DNA of 64,000 bases from Pseudomonas sp. A34-9 (GTDB taxonomy: Bacteria; Pseudomonadota; Gammaproteobacteria; Pseudomonadales; Pseudomonadaceae), in assembly GCF_029543085.1 (NCBI RefSeq), contig NZ_CP119967.1, positions 310,001 through 374,000 on the forward strand, read 5' to 3'. The translations under genes were made by a program, and so were the position numbers. Each line of letters begins with the position of its first letter. Positions within the stretch are counted from its first letter, which is position 1. A model generated the notes under the pieces. The model had not been told where the DNA came from and ran no database searches. It worked only from the letters and a program-made list of their open reading frames with translations. Below are positions 56,557 to 64,000 of this stretch, one piece after another.

Positions 56557-56618
56557 AAAAAAAACCCGCACGATTTGAGCTTGCTGACTGGGTCAACCTA
56601 GGCTTGGCGGGTGTGTTG
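56557..56618 (-). ncRNA. Abi-associated small RNA / terminator leader (abiF-type)
   Basis: On the minus strand, about 7 nt after the -10 box, a ~62-nt RNA can be drawn. Outer stem CCCGC (56607-56611) pairs with GCGGG (56565-56569), followed by an eight-U tract (56557-56564) typical of an intrinsic terminator. Inside the loop is a 6-bp hairpin GUUGAC-CCA-GUCAGC (about 56583-56597). It ends 16 nt before the Abi start codon. abi_2 genes with an upstream structured RNA motif ('abiF') have been described; whether this sequence belongs to that motif needs a covariance search. Confidence 0.65.
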
Positions 56619-56624
56619 GGGTGC

Positions 56625-56652
56625 ATTATAGGTAGGTGTAAGAGCCCGTCAA
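56625..56652 (-). promoter_or_regulatory. Strong sigma-70 promoter of the Abi RNA/gene unit
   Basis: TTGACG (56647-56652 on the + strand as CGTCAA), a 16-bp spacer and a perfect TATAAT (56625-56630). This is the best sigma-70 promoter match in the window. It drives the small RNA and, by read-through, the Abi gene. Confidence 0.75.
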
Positions 56653-56780
56653 TGTTGGGCTGATGTGAATTTGTAACGAGTCGAGGCGCGCGGGCAGAGT
56701 ATGGTCTGCTGATTGAGAAGGCGTTGTTGGTTTTGTCGCAGCATTGCGGAAGCTCCTAGGGAGCTCCAAACGCTAGAAAC

Positions 56781-56817
56781 AACAAAGCCCCTACATTTCT
56801 GCAGGGGCTTCGTTTTG
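56781..56817 (-). terminator. tRNA-Thr terminator
   Basis: On the minus strand GAAGCCCCTGCA-GAAA-TGTAGGGGCTTTGTTGTTT, a 10-bp stem with a T-rich tail, directly after the tRNA 3' end. Confidence 0.85.
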
Positions 56818-56819
56818 TA

Positions 56820-56895
<76 letters not shown>

Positions 56896-57323
56896 GTGTG
56901 GGCGACGATTATAGCGATTGGGAAGATCCTGTAAACCCCTGAATTCAGACTATTTTTGCATCGCGGCAAATTAGTCCCGGCGCAATGCGATAGGCAGCCC
57001 ATATACCTCACGCGCAATAGCGAATTTGTGCACGACGTGCCGTAGAGTTTTGGGTTCCGCGAGGCCGCAATTATTCGCTCGGAGTGCCCATTATTCGGCG
57101 GTTATGTCGTTTTGATTGGCAGCTTATGCACAACTGAGAGGCGCGAGGAGTGGCTTAGGCGAGGTTTTGTGAACCCATTCTCATTTTGTTCGCAAATATC
57201 TGTTTTACAGGTTTTTTATTTATATAAACAAAAAATGACCAGTGTCGTTAAGGCGACGAAACAGGCGCAGATATTGGATCCACGGCAAATCCATCAACAG
57301 AGTTATCCACAGGCTGTAAGGTT
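56896..57323. other. Non-coding region upstream of tRNA-Thr
   Basis: 428 bp without a convincing gene. The part next to the tRNA should hold its promoter (minus strand). AT-rich words TTATTTATATAAAC lie near 57209-57222. A DnaA-box-like TTATCCACA occurs at 57303-57311, just after the convergent methyltransferase gene end at 57324. A single box is not evidence of an origin. Confidence 0.5.
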
Positions 57324-58559
57324 TTAAGCGCGTTCGGCGAGCAACAGTAAATTACGCGGTGTAAGCGGAGTGTCGCAGAAGGTGCCGAGGCGTACGACGT
57401 AGCCCTGTTCGACGAGGAAAAGTGCCCGATCCAGATTCAGCCAAAGCTCCAGTGGTCGGCGGAACAATCCGCGAAGCAATTCCAGGTTGCGAACTTCGGC
57501 CAACCGTTGCCAACCGGCTGCTTCGAGTGCAGACCAATCTGGTGAGCCGATTGTGGATAACTCTTTCAGCGCAGCCAGATCGCAACAGTATTCAGCGAAG
57601 GGTTTTTCCAGCCAGGCGCTGGGCAGGGAGGGCGTTGGCAAGTATTCGTCGACGCCGCGCACTTGCCGTTGCAGCAGGTCAAAAGCCAGGCGACGGGCCA
57701 TCGAGGTGTCGCGCTGGCGTCGGACGCGTGCACCAGCGGTGACGGTTTCGCTCATCGGCAGTGCCAGATCGTCCAGCGAGAGCTGTAGGAGTGATCTCGT
57801 TCCGGCCGAGGACAATGGCTGATATTCATTGCGACTGATGCGGTTGTAGCAGCAAGGCGCGATCGCCATTTGCTGGCATCCGGCAGCGCTGGCCAGTTGC
57901 ATCAAGCGCACATGCAGATCGCCACAGGCGTGAAGGGCGACGGGCGTTTGTGTCGCGCTCAACACGGCAGAGGCGTTCTCTGCCAGTACATCCTGTTCCA
58001 CGTGTACAGCGCGCAAGTGATGACGCTGACTCAACGCCTCACCGCTGGCGACCAAGAGAGGGTCGTATTCAACGCAAGTCAGTTGCTGCCCCGAGCCCAG
58101 CAAGCGCCGACCCAAGTGCCCTTTGCCCGAACACCAATCCAGCCAATGCGTCGGCTGAGTGGCAAAGGCCAAGCGACTGGCAAATGCCTCGATCTGCTGC
58201 CACTTGCGTCCCGGTACATCGACATTCAATCGATGCTCCGCAGCTTGCAGCGTATGCCCCGGCAACTCGCCAACCGCGCTCAGCTCAGCCGACAGCGCCG
58301 CCAATGAAGCAAACGGCTCCGGCGCACCAGCAAGATCAGCAGGTTGGTTATGAGCGTTTTCCGCCTCTTCCAGCGACCGCCCGCGTAGCCATAAGGCCAA
58401 TTCCGGGTAGGACGCTTCCCAGGGAAGCTGCAGATGAGTGAACGGTCGGGGCTTCCACAACGCCTGATGCGTTGTCAGAAAAGTATCCAGCGCGGTGAAG
58501 CGGGCGAGTAAGTCCTCGCCCGTCAGCACGCAGGAAATATCAACGCCCTTGGCAGGCAT
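57324..58559 (-). CDS. Class I SAM methyltransferase (Methyltransf_32-like)
   Basis: About 411 aa from an ATG at 58559; a GTG at 58529 is the alternative and the frame is open to 58607. The start overlaps the hisM-type gene end by 20 bp. The SAM-binding fold is near residue 135: WLDWCSGKGHLGRRLLGSG with VEYDPLLV and PVALHACGDLHVRLMQLA, followed by the CCYNRISRNEYQPLS motif. The CSGKGHLG/ALHACGD pair is the mark of the METTL25/RRNAD1-type family, whose members likely modify RNA or protein. It follows the amino acid transporter genes on the same strand; no functional tie is apparent. Confidence 0.78.
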   Translation of the reverse strand: MPAKGVDISCVLTGEDLLARFTALDTFLTTHQALWKPRPFTHLQLPWEASYPELALWLRGRSLEEAENAHNQPADLAGAPEPFASLAALSAELSAVGELPGHTLQAAEHRLNVDVPGRKWQQIEAFASRLAFATQPTHWLDWCSGKGHLGRRLLGSGQQLTCVEYDPLLVASGEALSQRHHLRAVHVEQDVLAENASAVLSATQTPVALHACGDLHVRLMQLASAAGCQQMAIAPCCYNRISRNEYQPLSSAGTRSLLQLSLDDLALPMSETVTAGARVRRQRDTSMARRLAFDLLQRQVRGVDEYLPTPSLPSAWLEKPFAEYCCDLAALKELSTIGSPDWSALEAAGWQRLAEVRNLELLRGLFRRPLELWLNLDRALFLVEQGYVVRLGTFCDTPLTPRNLLLLAERA

Positions 58560-59229
58560 CGACGCGCAACCATCGCTCCAGCTGTTTGAATGCCTGCACG
58601 AGAACAAACGACATCAGCAGGTAAATGACGCCTGCGGTGAAGAACATATCCACTGTCAGGTAGTTGCGGGCAATGATCGTACGGGTAATGCCGGTGAGTT
58701 CGAGCAAGGTCACCGTGCTCGCCAGAGAGCTGGCCTTGAGCATCAGAATGACTTCGTTGCTGTAGGCCGGCAGAGCGATGCGTGCGGCGCGCGGCAGGAT
58801 GATATAGAACAATGCCTTGGCCTTGGACATGCCCAGTGCGCGTGCGGCTTCGATCTCGCCCGGCGGGATGGCTTGAATGGCGCCACGCAGGATCTCGGCG
58901 ATATAAGCGGCGGTATGCAGGGTCATCGTGGCGACGGCGCACCAGAATGGATCTCGCAAGTACTGCCACATGAAACTGTCGCGTACGGCGTCGAACTGAG
59001 CCAGGCCGTAGTAGACCAGGAACAGTTGCACGAGCAGCGGAGTGCCCCGAAAGAAAAAGATGTAAGCGTAAGGAAATGCGCGAACAAACCAGAGCTTGGA
59101 GGAGCGCGCGATACCCAGAGGGATCGCCAGCAACAAACCGAGAATAACGGCGATGCCTACCAGTTCGAGTGTCAGGACGGCGCCCTGAAAGAACTTCGGC
59201 AGCCACTTATAGATGACTTCCCATTCCAT
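58540..59229 (-). CDS. Basic amino acid ABC transporter permease (HisM/ArtM-like)
   Basis: 229 aa, five membrane segments. The coupling loop AARALGMSKAKALFYIILPRAARIALPAYSNEVI is present. I chose the ATG at 59229, overlapping the stop of the partner permease (TAATG). It is the fourth gene of a P-J-Q-M ordered operon. The solute is probably arginine, lysine, ornithine or histidine. Confidence 0.87.
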   Translation of the reverse strand: MEWEVIYKWLPKFFQGAVLTLELVGIAVILGLLLAIPLGIARSSKLWFVRAFPYAYIFFFRGTPLLVQLFLVYYGLAQFDAVRDSFMWQYLRDPFWCAVATMTLHTAAYIAEILRGAIQAIPPGEIEAARALGMSKAKALFYIILPRAARIALPAYSNEVILMLKASSLASTVTLLELTGITRTIIARNYLTVDMFFTAGVIYLLMSFVLVQAFKQLERWLRVDACQGR

Positions 59230-59921
59230 TACGTCGTCCTCACGAAGCCACGAGCGGCGCGTTTTTCCAGGAAGTGCATGGTAGCCATCGCCAGTATGGT
59301 CAGGCCCAGATACATGACGGCTGCGACCAGATAGAAGGTGAATGGATGTTTGGCGAAGGTCACCGCGTTCTGCGCATTTCGCATGATTTCTTCCAGGCCG
59401 ATCACCGACACCAGCGCGGTGTCTTTCATCAGGATCATGAACAGGTTGCCAAGGCCTGGCAGGGCGATACGCCACATCTGCGGCATGATCAAGCGGGTGA
59501 AGATCCGCCATTTCGACAGGCCCAGGGCCTGGCCGGCCTCACGGTGACCTTTCGGAATGGCCAGGATGGCGCCACGAAAGACTTCCGTGGCATAGGCGCC
59601 AAAGCACAGTCCGAGGGCGGTTACGCCGGCCACAAAGGGGCTTAGCGCCAGGTCTGGATTGCCAAAGTATTCGCCAATGGCATTCATCGTCTTGACGGTG
59701 CCGAGGTAGATCAGCAGAACCCAAAGCAGTTCCGGCACACCACGTACGATGGTCGAGTAGGTTTCGCCAAGCCATTGCAGCGGCTTGTACGGGGAAGTCT
59801 TGGCCAAGGCGCCGAGCAGGCCGAGCACCAGTCCCAGGCACAGGGCGGTGAGCGCCAGTTGGACGGTCATCAGCGCGCCGGCAGCGAGGGCCGGGCCGAA
59901 TCCGTAGAGGTCGATAATCAT
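59229..59921 (-). CDS. Basic amino acid ABC transporter permease (HisQ/ArtQ-like)
   Basis: 230-aa inner-membrane permease with the EAA loop EAGQALGLSKWRIFTRLIMPQMWRIALPGLGN. FGPALAAGALMTVQLALTAL starts the first helix. It forms a heterodimer with the HisM-like subunit, to which it is translationally coupled. Confidence 0.87.
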   Translation of the reverse strand: MIIDLYGFGPALAAGALMTVQLALTALCLGLVLGLLGALAKTSPYKPLQWLGETYSTIVRGVPELLWVLLIYLGTVKTMNAIGEYFGNPDLALSPFVAGVTALGLCFGAYATEVFRGAILAIPKGHREAGQALGLSKWRIFTRLIMPQMWRIALPGLGNLFMILMKDTALVSVIGLEEIMRNAQNAVTFAKHPFTFYLVAAVMYLGLTILAMATMHFLEKRAARGFVRTT

Positions 59922-59999
59922 GGAGTTCTGTTCAAATTGCGGCAGGCAAAGTCGGGAGCCGGCGCCGTCGAATCACGGCGCCAGTCCCACAGGTCAGGA

Positions 60000-60749
60000 T
60001 CAGTAGATGCTGAACGGGAAGTACTTGTCGTTGATCTTCTTGTAGGTACCGTCGGCGACGATTTCCTTCAGAGCAGCGTTCAACTTCTCACGCAGTGGGT
60101 CACCTTTACGCACAGCGATGCCGATCTTGTCGCTTTCCACGACCGGGTCACCTTTGAACTCGTAGTTCTTGCCGGCGTCGGTTTTCAGCCAGTCATAGTT
60201 GGCGTATTTGTCGGCGAGGATCGCGTCGACACGACCGGAGGTCAGGTCGAGGTAGGCGTTTTCCTGAGTGTCATAGAGTTTGACGTTGAGATCGCTGCCG
60301 TAGGTGTCATCCAGCCAGGTACCGGCCAGGGTCGCACGCTGTGTCCCGATGGTCTTGCCTTTCAGCGAGTCCTTGTCCGTTTTGAAGTCGACGTTTTTCG
60401 GTGCGATGAACTGCAGCTTGTTCGAGTAGTAAGGGTCGGTGAAGTCGACCGCGCCTTTGCGCTCGTCGGTGATCGACAGCGAGGAGATCAGGAAGTCGAA
60501 CTTCTTCGCGTTCAGGGCCGGAATGATGCCGTCCCAGTCGGAAGTGACCACGGTGCATTCGACTTTCATCTTCGCGCACAGGGCGTCGCCGATGTCTTTG
60601 TCGAAGCCGACCACGTTGCCGCTGGCGTCTTTATTGTTGAACGGCGGGTAAGCGGCTTCGATGCCCATCTTCAGGGTCTCGGCCATGGCACCGGCGCTGA
60701 ACGCGAGGGTGACGGCGGCGGCCAGGAAGACCTTTTTAAAATTCTGCAT
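60000..60749 (-). CDS. Basic amino acid-binding periplasmic protein (ArgT/HisJ-like)
   Basis: 249 aa. Signal peptide residues 1-23 (MQNFKKVFLAAAVTLAFSAG, then AMA). The mature chain begins ETLKMGIEAAYPPFNNKDASG, the standard opening of the LAO/HisJ family; VGFDKDIGDALCAKM and GTQRATLAGTWLDDTYG are ligand-domain motifs. It binds a cationic amino acid. It follows the ATPase gene by 13 bp. Confidence 0.9.
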   Translation of the reverse strand: MQNFKKVFLAAAVTLAFSAGAMAETLKMGIEAAYPPFNNKDASGNVVGFDKDIGDALCAKMKVECTVVTSDWDGIIPALNAKKFDFLISSLSITDERKGAVDFTDPYYSNKLQFIAPKNVDFKTDKDSLKGKTIGTQRATLAGTWLDDTYGSDLNVKLYDTQENAYLDLTSGRVDAILADKYANYDWLKTDAGKNYEFKGDPVVESDKIGIAVRKGDPLREKLNAALKEIVADGTYKKINDKYFPFSIY

Positions 60750-60762
60750 GCATGTTGCTCCG

Positions 60763-61536
60763 TTAGCGGTTGCTGGACATGAATTGTTTGCAGCGCGCCG
60801 AAAGCGGGTTTTCGAACACCTGCTGAGGCGATCCTTGCTCTTCTATAAGGCCCTGATGAAGGAACACCACTTCGCTGGAGACCTGACGGGCGAAACCCAT
60901 TTCGTGGGTCACGAGCAGCATGGTGCGGCCTTCTTCGGCCAGTGCGCGGATGACACTAAGTACTTCCTGAACCATTTCCGGGTCAAGCGCCGAGGTGGGC
61001 TCGTCGAACAGGATCACCTTCGGTTGCATCGCCAGCGTGCGGGCAATCGCCGCGCGCTGTTGCTGACCGCCGGACAATTGCGCCGGGTACGCGTGGCGCT
61101 TGTCGGCGATGCCGACCTTGGCCAGCAACGCTTCGGCGACTTCGATGGCTTCGGCCTTGCTCTGGCCGAGCACGCGACGCGGCGCCTCGATGATGTTGTC
61201 GAGGATGCTCATGTGCGGCCACAGATTAAAGTTTTGAAACACAAAACCAATCTCGGAGCGCAGGCGGTTGATCTGTTTGCCGTCGGCGGCAATCAGTTCG
61301 CCATTTTTGGCGGCCTTGAGCTTGAGTTCTTCACCGGCCACCAGGATCTGGCCCTGGTGCGGGTTTTCCAGCAGGTTGATGCAACGCAGGAACGTGGACT
61401 TGCCGGAACCGGAGGAACCGAGGATCGAGATCACATCGCCGTCGCGGGCGGTCAGCGAGATGCCTTTGAGCACCTCAAGCTGTCCGTAGCGTTTGTGCAA
61501 GTTGCGGATTTCAAGCGCGGGCGTGGCCTCAGCCAT
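60763..61536 (-). CDS. Basic amino acid ABC transporter ATPase (HisP-like)
   Basis: 257 aa. Walker A GSSGSGKSTF (about 35-44), signature LSGGQQQRAAIARTL, Walker B VILFDEPTSALDPEMV, and H-loop VTHEMGFARQV. First gene of the operon, followed by the binding protein and two permeases. I recall the same P-J-Q-M order for an arginine-related cluster in P. aeruginosa, but the ligand is not proven. Confidence 0.9.
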   Translation of the reverse strand: MAEATPALEIRNLHKRYGQLEVLKGISLTARDGDVISILGSSGSGKSTFLRCINLLENPHQGQILVAGEELKLKAAKNGELIAADGKQINRLRSEIGFVFQNFNLWPHMSILDNIIEAPRRVLGQSKAEAIEVAEALLAKVGIADKRHAYPAQLSGGQQQRAAIARTLAMQPKVILFDEPTSALDPEMVQEVLSVIRALAEEGRTMLLVTHEMGFARQVSSEVVFLHQGLIEEQGSPQQVFENPLSARCKQFMSSNR

Positions 61537-62088
61537 GTGCGTTCCTCATATATGTTGCGCTCCAGCTGTTGGATGGCCGTCCTGGCGAGGCGGCCAAGCT
61601 AGCATAGCGTTTCAATGGCAGCCAACAGCGCTACGAGCGGTTAACGGGTGGCATGTGGCAGGTTGTCGCATCGGCACAGCAGACTGTCGCCCCATCAACA
61701 ACCGAACGGGTGTCTGATCGTGCAAACCCGTGGGTGTCGCGTAAAAAAAGGCGCGATGTTGCCAGCTTTGGCGGGGTGTTGGAAGCGCTATCCGGCCGAA
61801 CGTTCCTGAATCGCCCTTTTATTGTGCATCCCACACTTTTTCAGTGTGTTTCTGGTGCGTGAACTCGTCTTGAAAGTGAGTCGCAGGGTAACGCTCTGGC
61901 GAATAGCCATTAATCTCAATGACTTGCGATGACTGTCCGGTCGCGCGGAAAACCGCAGCCCAGAAGACTTTGAAACATTTTGGCGCATTTATTGCGTGCA
62001 GAATCCGGAACGCCCCGTTGGTTTCTTTTTACGAGAAGGAAAACCAGACGGGCCGGACGCAATCGCTTTCCTTGCAAAGGTAGTTTCG
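61537..62088. promoter_or_regulatory. Divergent promoter region between the ABC operon and gabP-like gene
   Basis: 552 bp with no convincing gene. It must hold the start sites of the minus-strand ABC operon and the plus-strand permease. ACACTTTTTCAGTGT (61836-61850) is a short imperfect hairpin. I see no clear regulator box. The unusually long gap could hide a small RNA, but no orphan terminator was found. Confidence 0.45.
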
Positions 62089-63480
62089 ATGAGCAGTACC
62101 CCAAGCTCCAATGGCCTCGAACAGGGGCTCAAACCGCGTCATGTGACCATGTTGTCGATCGCCGGTGTTATCGGCGCCGGTCTGTTCGTTGGCTCCGGCC
62201 ACGCCATCGCTGCTGCCGGCCCTGCCGTGCTGCTGGCTTATGCTGCCGCCGGTACCCTGGTGGTATTGGTGATGCGCATGCTCGGCGAAATGGCTGTTGC
62301 CTCGCCGGATACCGGTTCGTTCTCGACTTACGCCGACCGTGCCATCGGGCACTGGGCCGGTTTCACCATCGGCTGGCTGTACTGGTGGTTCTGGGTGTTG
62401 GTGATTCCACTGGAAGCCAACGCCGCCGCCACCATCCTCCACGCATGGTTCCCGGGTGTCGGCATCTGGGCGTTCGCGCTGATCATCACCATGCTGCTGA
62501 CCGTGACCAACCTGTTCAGTGTGAAGAATTACGGCGAGTTCGAATTCTGGTTTGCCCTGATCAAAGTGCTGGCGATCATCGGCTTCATCATCCTCGGTCT
62601 GGCAGCGATCTTCGGCTTCCTGCCGAACAGCCAGGTCAGCGGTGTGTCGCATCTGTTCGACAGCGGCGGCTTCCTGCCAAACGGCATGGGCGCGGTACTT
62701 GGCGCGATCCTGACCACCATGTTCTCCTTCATGGGTACCGAGATTGTGACCATCGCGGCCGCGGAATCGAAGAACCCGGGCAAACAAATCTCCAAGGCCA
62801 CCAACTCGGTGATCTGGCGGATCGGTTTGTTCTACCTCGTGTCGATCTTCATCGTTGTGGCACTTGTGCCATGGAACGATCCTACGCTGGCCAACCTCGG
62901 TTCCTACCAGACTGTGCTTGAGCGTATGGGCATCCCGAACGCCAAGATGATCGTCGACATTGTGGTTCTGGTCGCGGTGACCAGTTGCCTGAACTCGGCG
63001 CTGTACACCTCGTCGCGCATGCTCTTCTCCCTCGGCAAGCGCGGTGACGCACCGGCCATGTCGACCCGCACCAACAAAAGCGGCACGCCTTACTGGGCGG
63101 TGATGCTGTCCACTGGCGCGGCATTCCTCTGCACCTTCGCCAACTACGTGGCCCCGGCTGCAGTGTTCGAATTCCTGCTGGCCAGCTCCGGTGCGATCGC
63201 ACTGTTGGTGTATCTGGTGATCGCGTTTTCGCAACTGCGTATGCGTAAACAACGCATGGCACGCGGCGAGAAAATCGTCTTCAGCATGTGGCTGTTCCCG
63301 GGCCTGACCTACGCGGTGATCATCTTCATCGTCGCAGCCCTGACCATCATGCTGTTCCAGGAAGCGCATCGCGTGGAAATCCTCGCGACGGGCCTGCTGA
63401 GCCTGATGGTAGTGGCTGCCGGTCTGTTGGTGGCGCGCCGTCGCAAGCTGGAAAAACGTGGCGCGGTGGTGTTGAACTGA
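62089..63480 (+). CDS. gabP: GABA/amino acid permease (GabP-like)
   Basis: 463-aa APC-superfamily permease with about 12 membrane segments. The start MSSTPSSNGLEQGLKPRHVTML and the IGAGLFVGSGHAIAAAGPAV block, EANAAATILHAWFPGV and TIAAAESKNPGKQISKATNSVIWRI are GabP/amino acid permease signatures. I chose the ATG at 62089 (AAAGGTAG upstream). It likely imports gamma-aminobutyrate or a related amino acid by proton symport. A strong terminator follows. Confidence 0.88.
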   Translation: MSSTPSSNGLEQGLKPRHVTMLSIAGVIGAGLFVGSGHAIAAAGPAVLLAYAAAGTLVVLVMRMLGEMAVASPDTGSFSTYADRAIGHWAGFTIGWLYWWFWVLVIPLEANAAATILHAWFPGVGIWAFALIITMLLTVTNLFSVKNYGEFEFWFALIKVLAIIGFIILGLAAIFGFLPNSQVSGVSHLFDSGGFLPNGMGAVLGAILTTMFSFMGTEIVTIAAAESKNPGKQISKATNSVIWRIGLFYLVSIFIVVALVPWNDPTLANLGSYQTVLERMGIPNAKMIVDIVVLVAVTSCLNSALYTSSRMLFSLGKRGDAPAMSTRTNKSGTPYWAVMLSTGAAFLCTFANYVAPAAVFEFLLASSGAIALLVYLVIAFSQLRMRKQRMARGEKIVFSMWLFPGLTYAVIIFIVAALTIMLFQEAHRVEILATGLLSLMVVAAGLLVARRRKLEKRGAVVLN

Positions 63481-63497
63481 TCCGTAACGCGTAATGC

Positions 63498-63536
63498 AAA
63501 ACGGCCGCTGTCAGTGATGACTAGCGGCCGTTTTTG
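63498..63536 (+). terminator. gabP terminator
   Basis: AAAACGGCCGCT-(GTCAGTGATGACT)-AGCGGCCGTTTTT; also usable for the convergent hypothetical gene ending at 63550. Confidence 0.92.
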
Positions 63537-63549
63537 TTGGTGAGCGGGT

Positions 63550-64000
63550 TTATTCGCTCTTTTCTTCTTCGGTATTCACCGACTTGCCGTAAGTATCCAG
63601 CGCAATCCCGAAATCGGTGATGAACTGCGGCTCGCTCAGCCAGGCCTGGGCTTCTTCGATCGTTACGCCATCGGCCCACATGCGGTAGTCGATCAGCATG
63701 TCGGCGGCCAGGTGAGTGGCGGCCATGCCTTCGTTGTCGGCATTTTCCATGTCCAGCAGATCTGGATGATCAACGATGATGAACGCCAGTTCGCGCAGCA
63801 GGGTCAGCAGCATGTCGTTGCGGCTGATGGCTTCGGCGTCGCGCATTTTGCTGAACATCGCCAAGGTGTAGTCCGGGATCGGCTCGGCGAGGTGGCCGAG
63901 GTCTTCGTCCTGGTCCAGCGGCTTGCGGCCGACCATGCGGATTTGCTTGGCTTTGGCCTTGGCGCGTTTGGCGCGTTTCTGTTGCTTGTTCAGGGATGCC
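63550..64000 (-). CDS. Hypothetical protein, basic N-terminus (start outside window)
   Basis: The frame continues to the window edge as ASLNKQQKRAKRAKAKAKQI, so the true start (probably one codon beyond) is just outside; the internal ATG at 63936 is not preceded by a ribosome-binding site. The product has a Lys/Arg-rich head, helices (AMFSKMRDAEAISRNDMLLTLLRELAFIIVD) and an acidic tail. It is a conserved Pseudomonas-type protein of unknown function, possibly nucleic-acid-associated from its basic head. Confidence 0.7.
   Translation of the reverse strand, partial: ASLNKQQKRAKRAKAKAKQIRMVGRKPLDQDEDLGHLAEPIPDYTLAMFSKMRDAEAISRNDMLLTLLRELAFIIVDHPDLLDMENADNEGMAATHLAADMLIDYRMWADGVTIEEAQAWLSEPQFITDFGIALDTYGKSVNTEEEKSE

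Noticed and set aside
57303..57311. DnaA-box-like TTATCCACA, considered as a hint of a replication origin
   Set aside because: A single box with no cluster, no AT-rich unwinding element in the right place and no dnaA/dnaN nearby.
61637..61665. GTGGCATGTGGCAGGTTGTCGC-like run considered as a sigma-54 promoter
   Set aside because: The spacing between the GG and GC elements does not fit the -24/-12 pattern.

Overview
This window looks like a piece of a Pseudomonas chromosome from the P. fluorescens group. Evidence: high-GC coding sequence; typical Pseudomonas gene neighbourhoods (ompR-envZ next to rimK, hslO-pckA, dctBD, aguBA, tauABCD, gshA-tex); an OprD-type porin; and Pseudomonas-style REP elements between many genes. 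The assignment rests on gene content and repeat type, not on a database search.

Layout. 1-10.2 kb: a cut aldo/keto reductase gene, the taurine uptake and desulfonation operon tauABCD, gshA, a hotdog thioesterase and tex. 10.2-18.3 kb: the OmpR/EnvZ two-component system, the RimK/RimB ribosomal S6 modification pair, Hsp15, a PAP2 phosphatase, Hsp33 and PEP carboxykinase. 18.3-22.5 kb is accessory: an intact IS3-family element with a 3-bp target duplication, a possible BECR-fold nuclease gene, two small DUF3077-like genes (one frameshifted in a G6 run) and a small secreted protein. 22.5-35 kb: a RecQ-family helicase, a 3-hydroxyacyl-CoA dehydrogenase, thioesterases, a glycine-zipper protein, an FdhF/FdhD formate-dehydrogenase-like pair with a LysR regulator, a BON-LysM protein, YrfG, NudE and CysQ. 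35-45 kb: DctB/DctD, an orphan RmlC, a kinase-aminotransferase fusion, and AguB/AguA, which convert agmatine to putrescine. 45-52.9 kb: a TonB siderophore receptor with a candidate Fur box, a DsbA-like protein, an OprD-type porin, a 2OG-Fe dioxygenase, a GNAT enzyme, AzlCD and a LysR regulator. 53-57 kb is a small defence and toxin islet: a RES-Xre toxin-antitoxin pair, a third DUF3077-like gene, a truncated antitoxin and an Abi_2 (AbiD/F-type) gene preceded by a strongly promoted ~60-nt terminator RNA, next to tRNA-Thr(TGT). 57.3-64 kb: a methyltransferase, a four-gene basic amino acid ABC transporter, a GABA-type permease and a cut hypothetical gene.

Three repeat systems run through the window. 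The first is REP/REPIN-like palindromes of two sequence types. The second is a family of five ~160-390 bp elements bounded by near-complementary CCCTCACCC / GGGTGAGGG ends, which look like non-autonomous mobile elements. The third is one longer imperfect palindrome.

The best leads for something undescribed are: (a) the promoter-ncRNA-terminator unit directly ahead of the Abi gene; (b) a conserved leader with a cUUCGg hairpin, showing a compensatory base change, upstream of two divergent DUF3077-like genes more than 33 kb apart; and (c) a ~76-nt RNA or attenuator ahead of the OprD-type porin.
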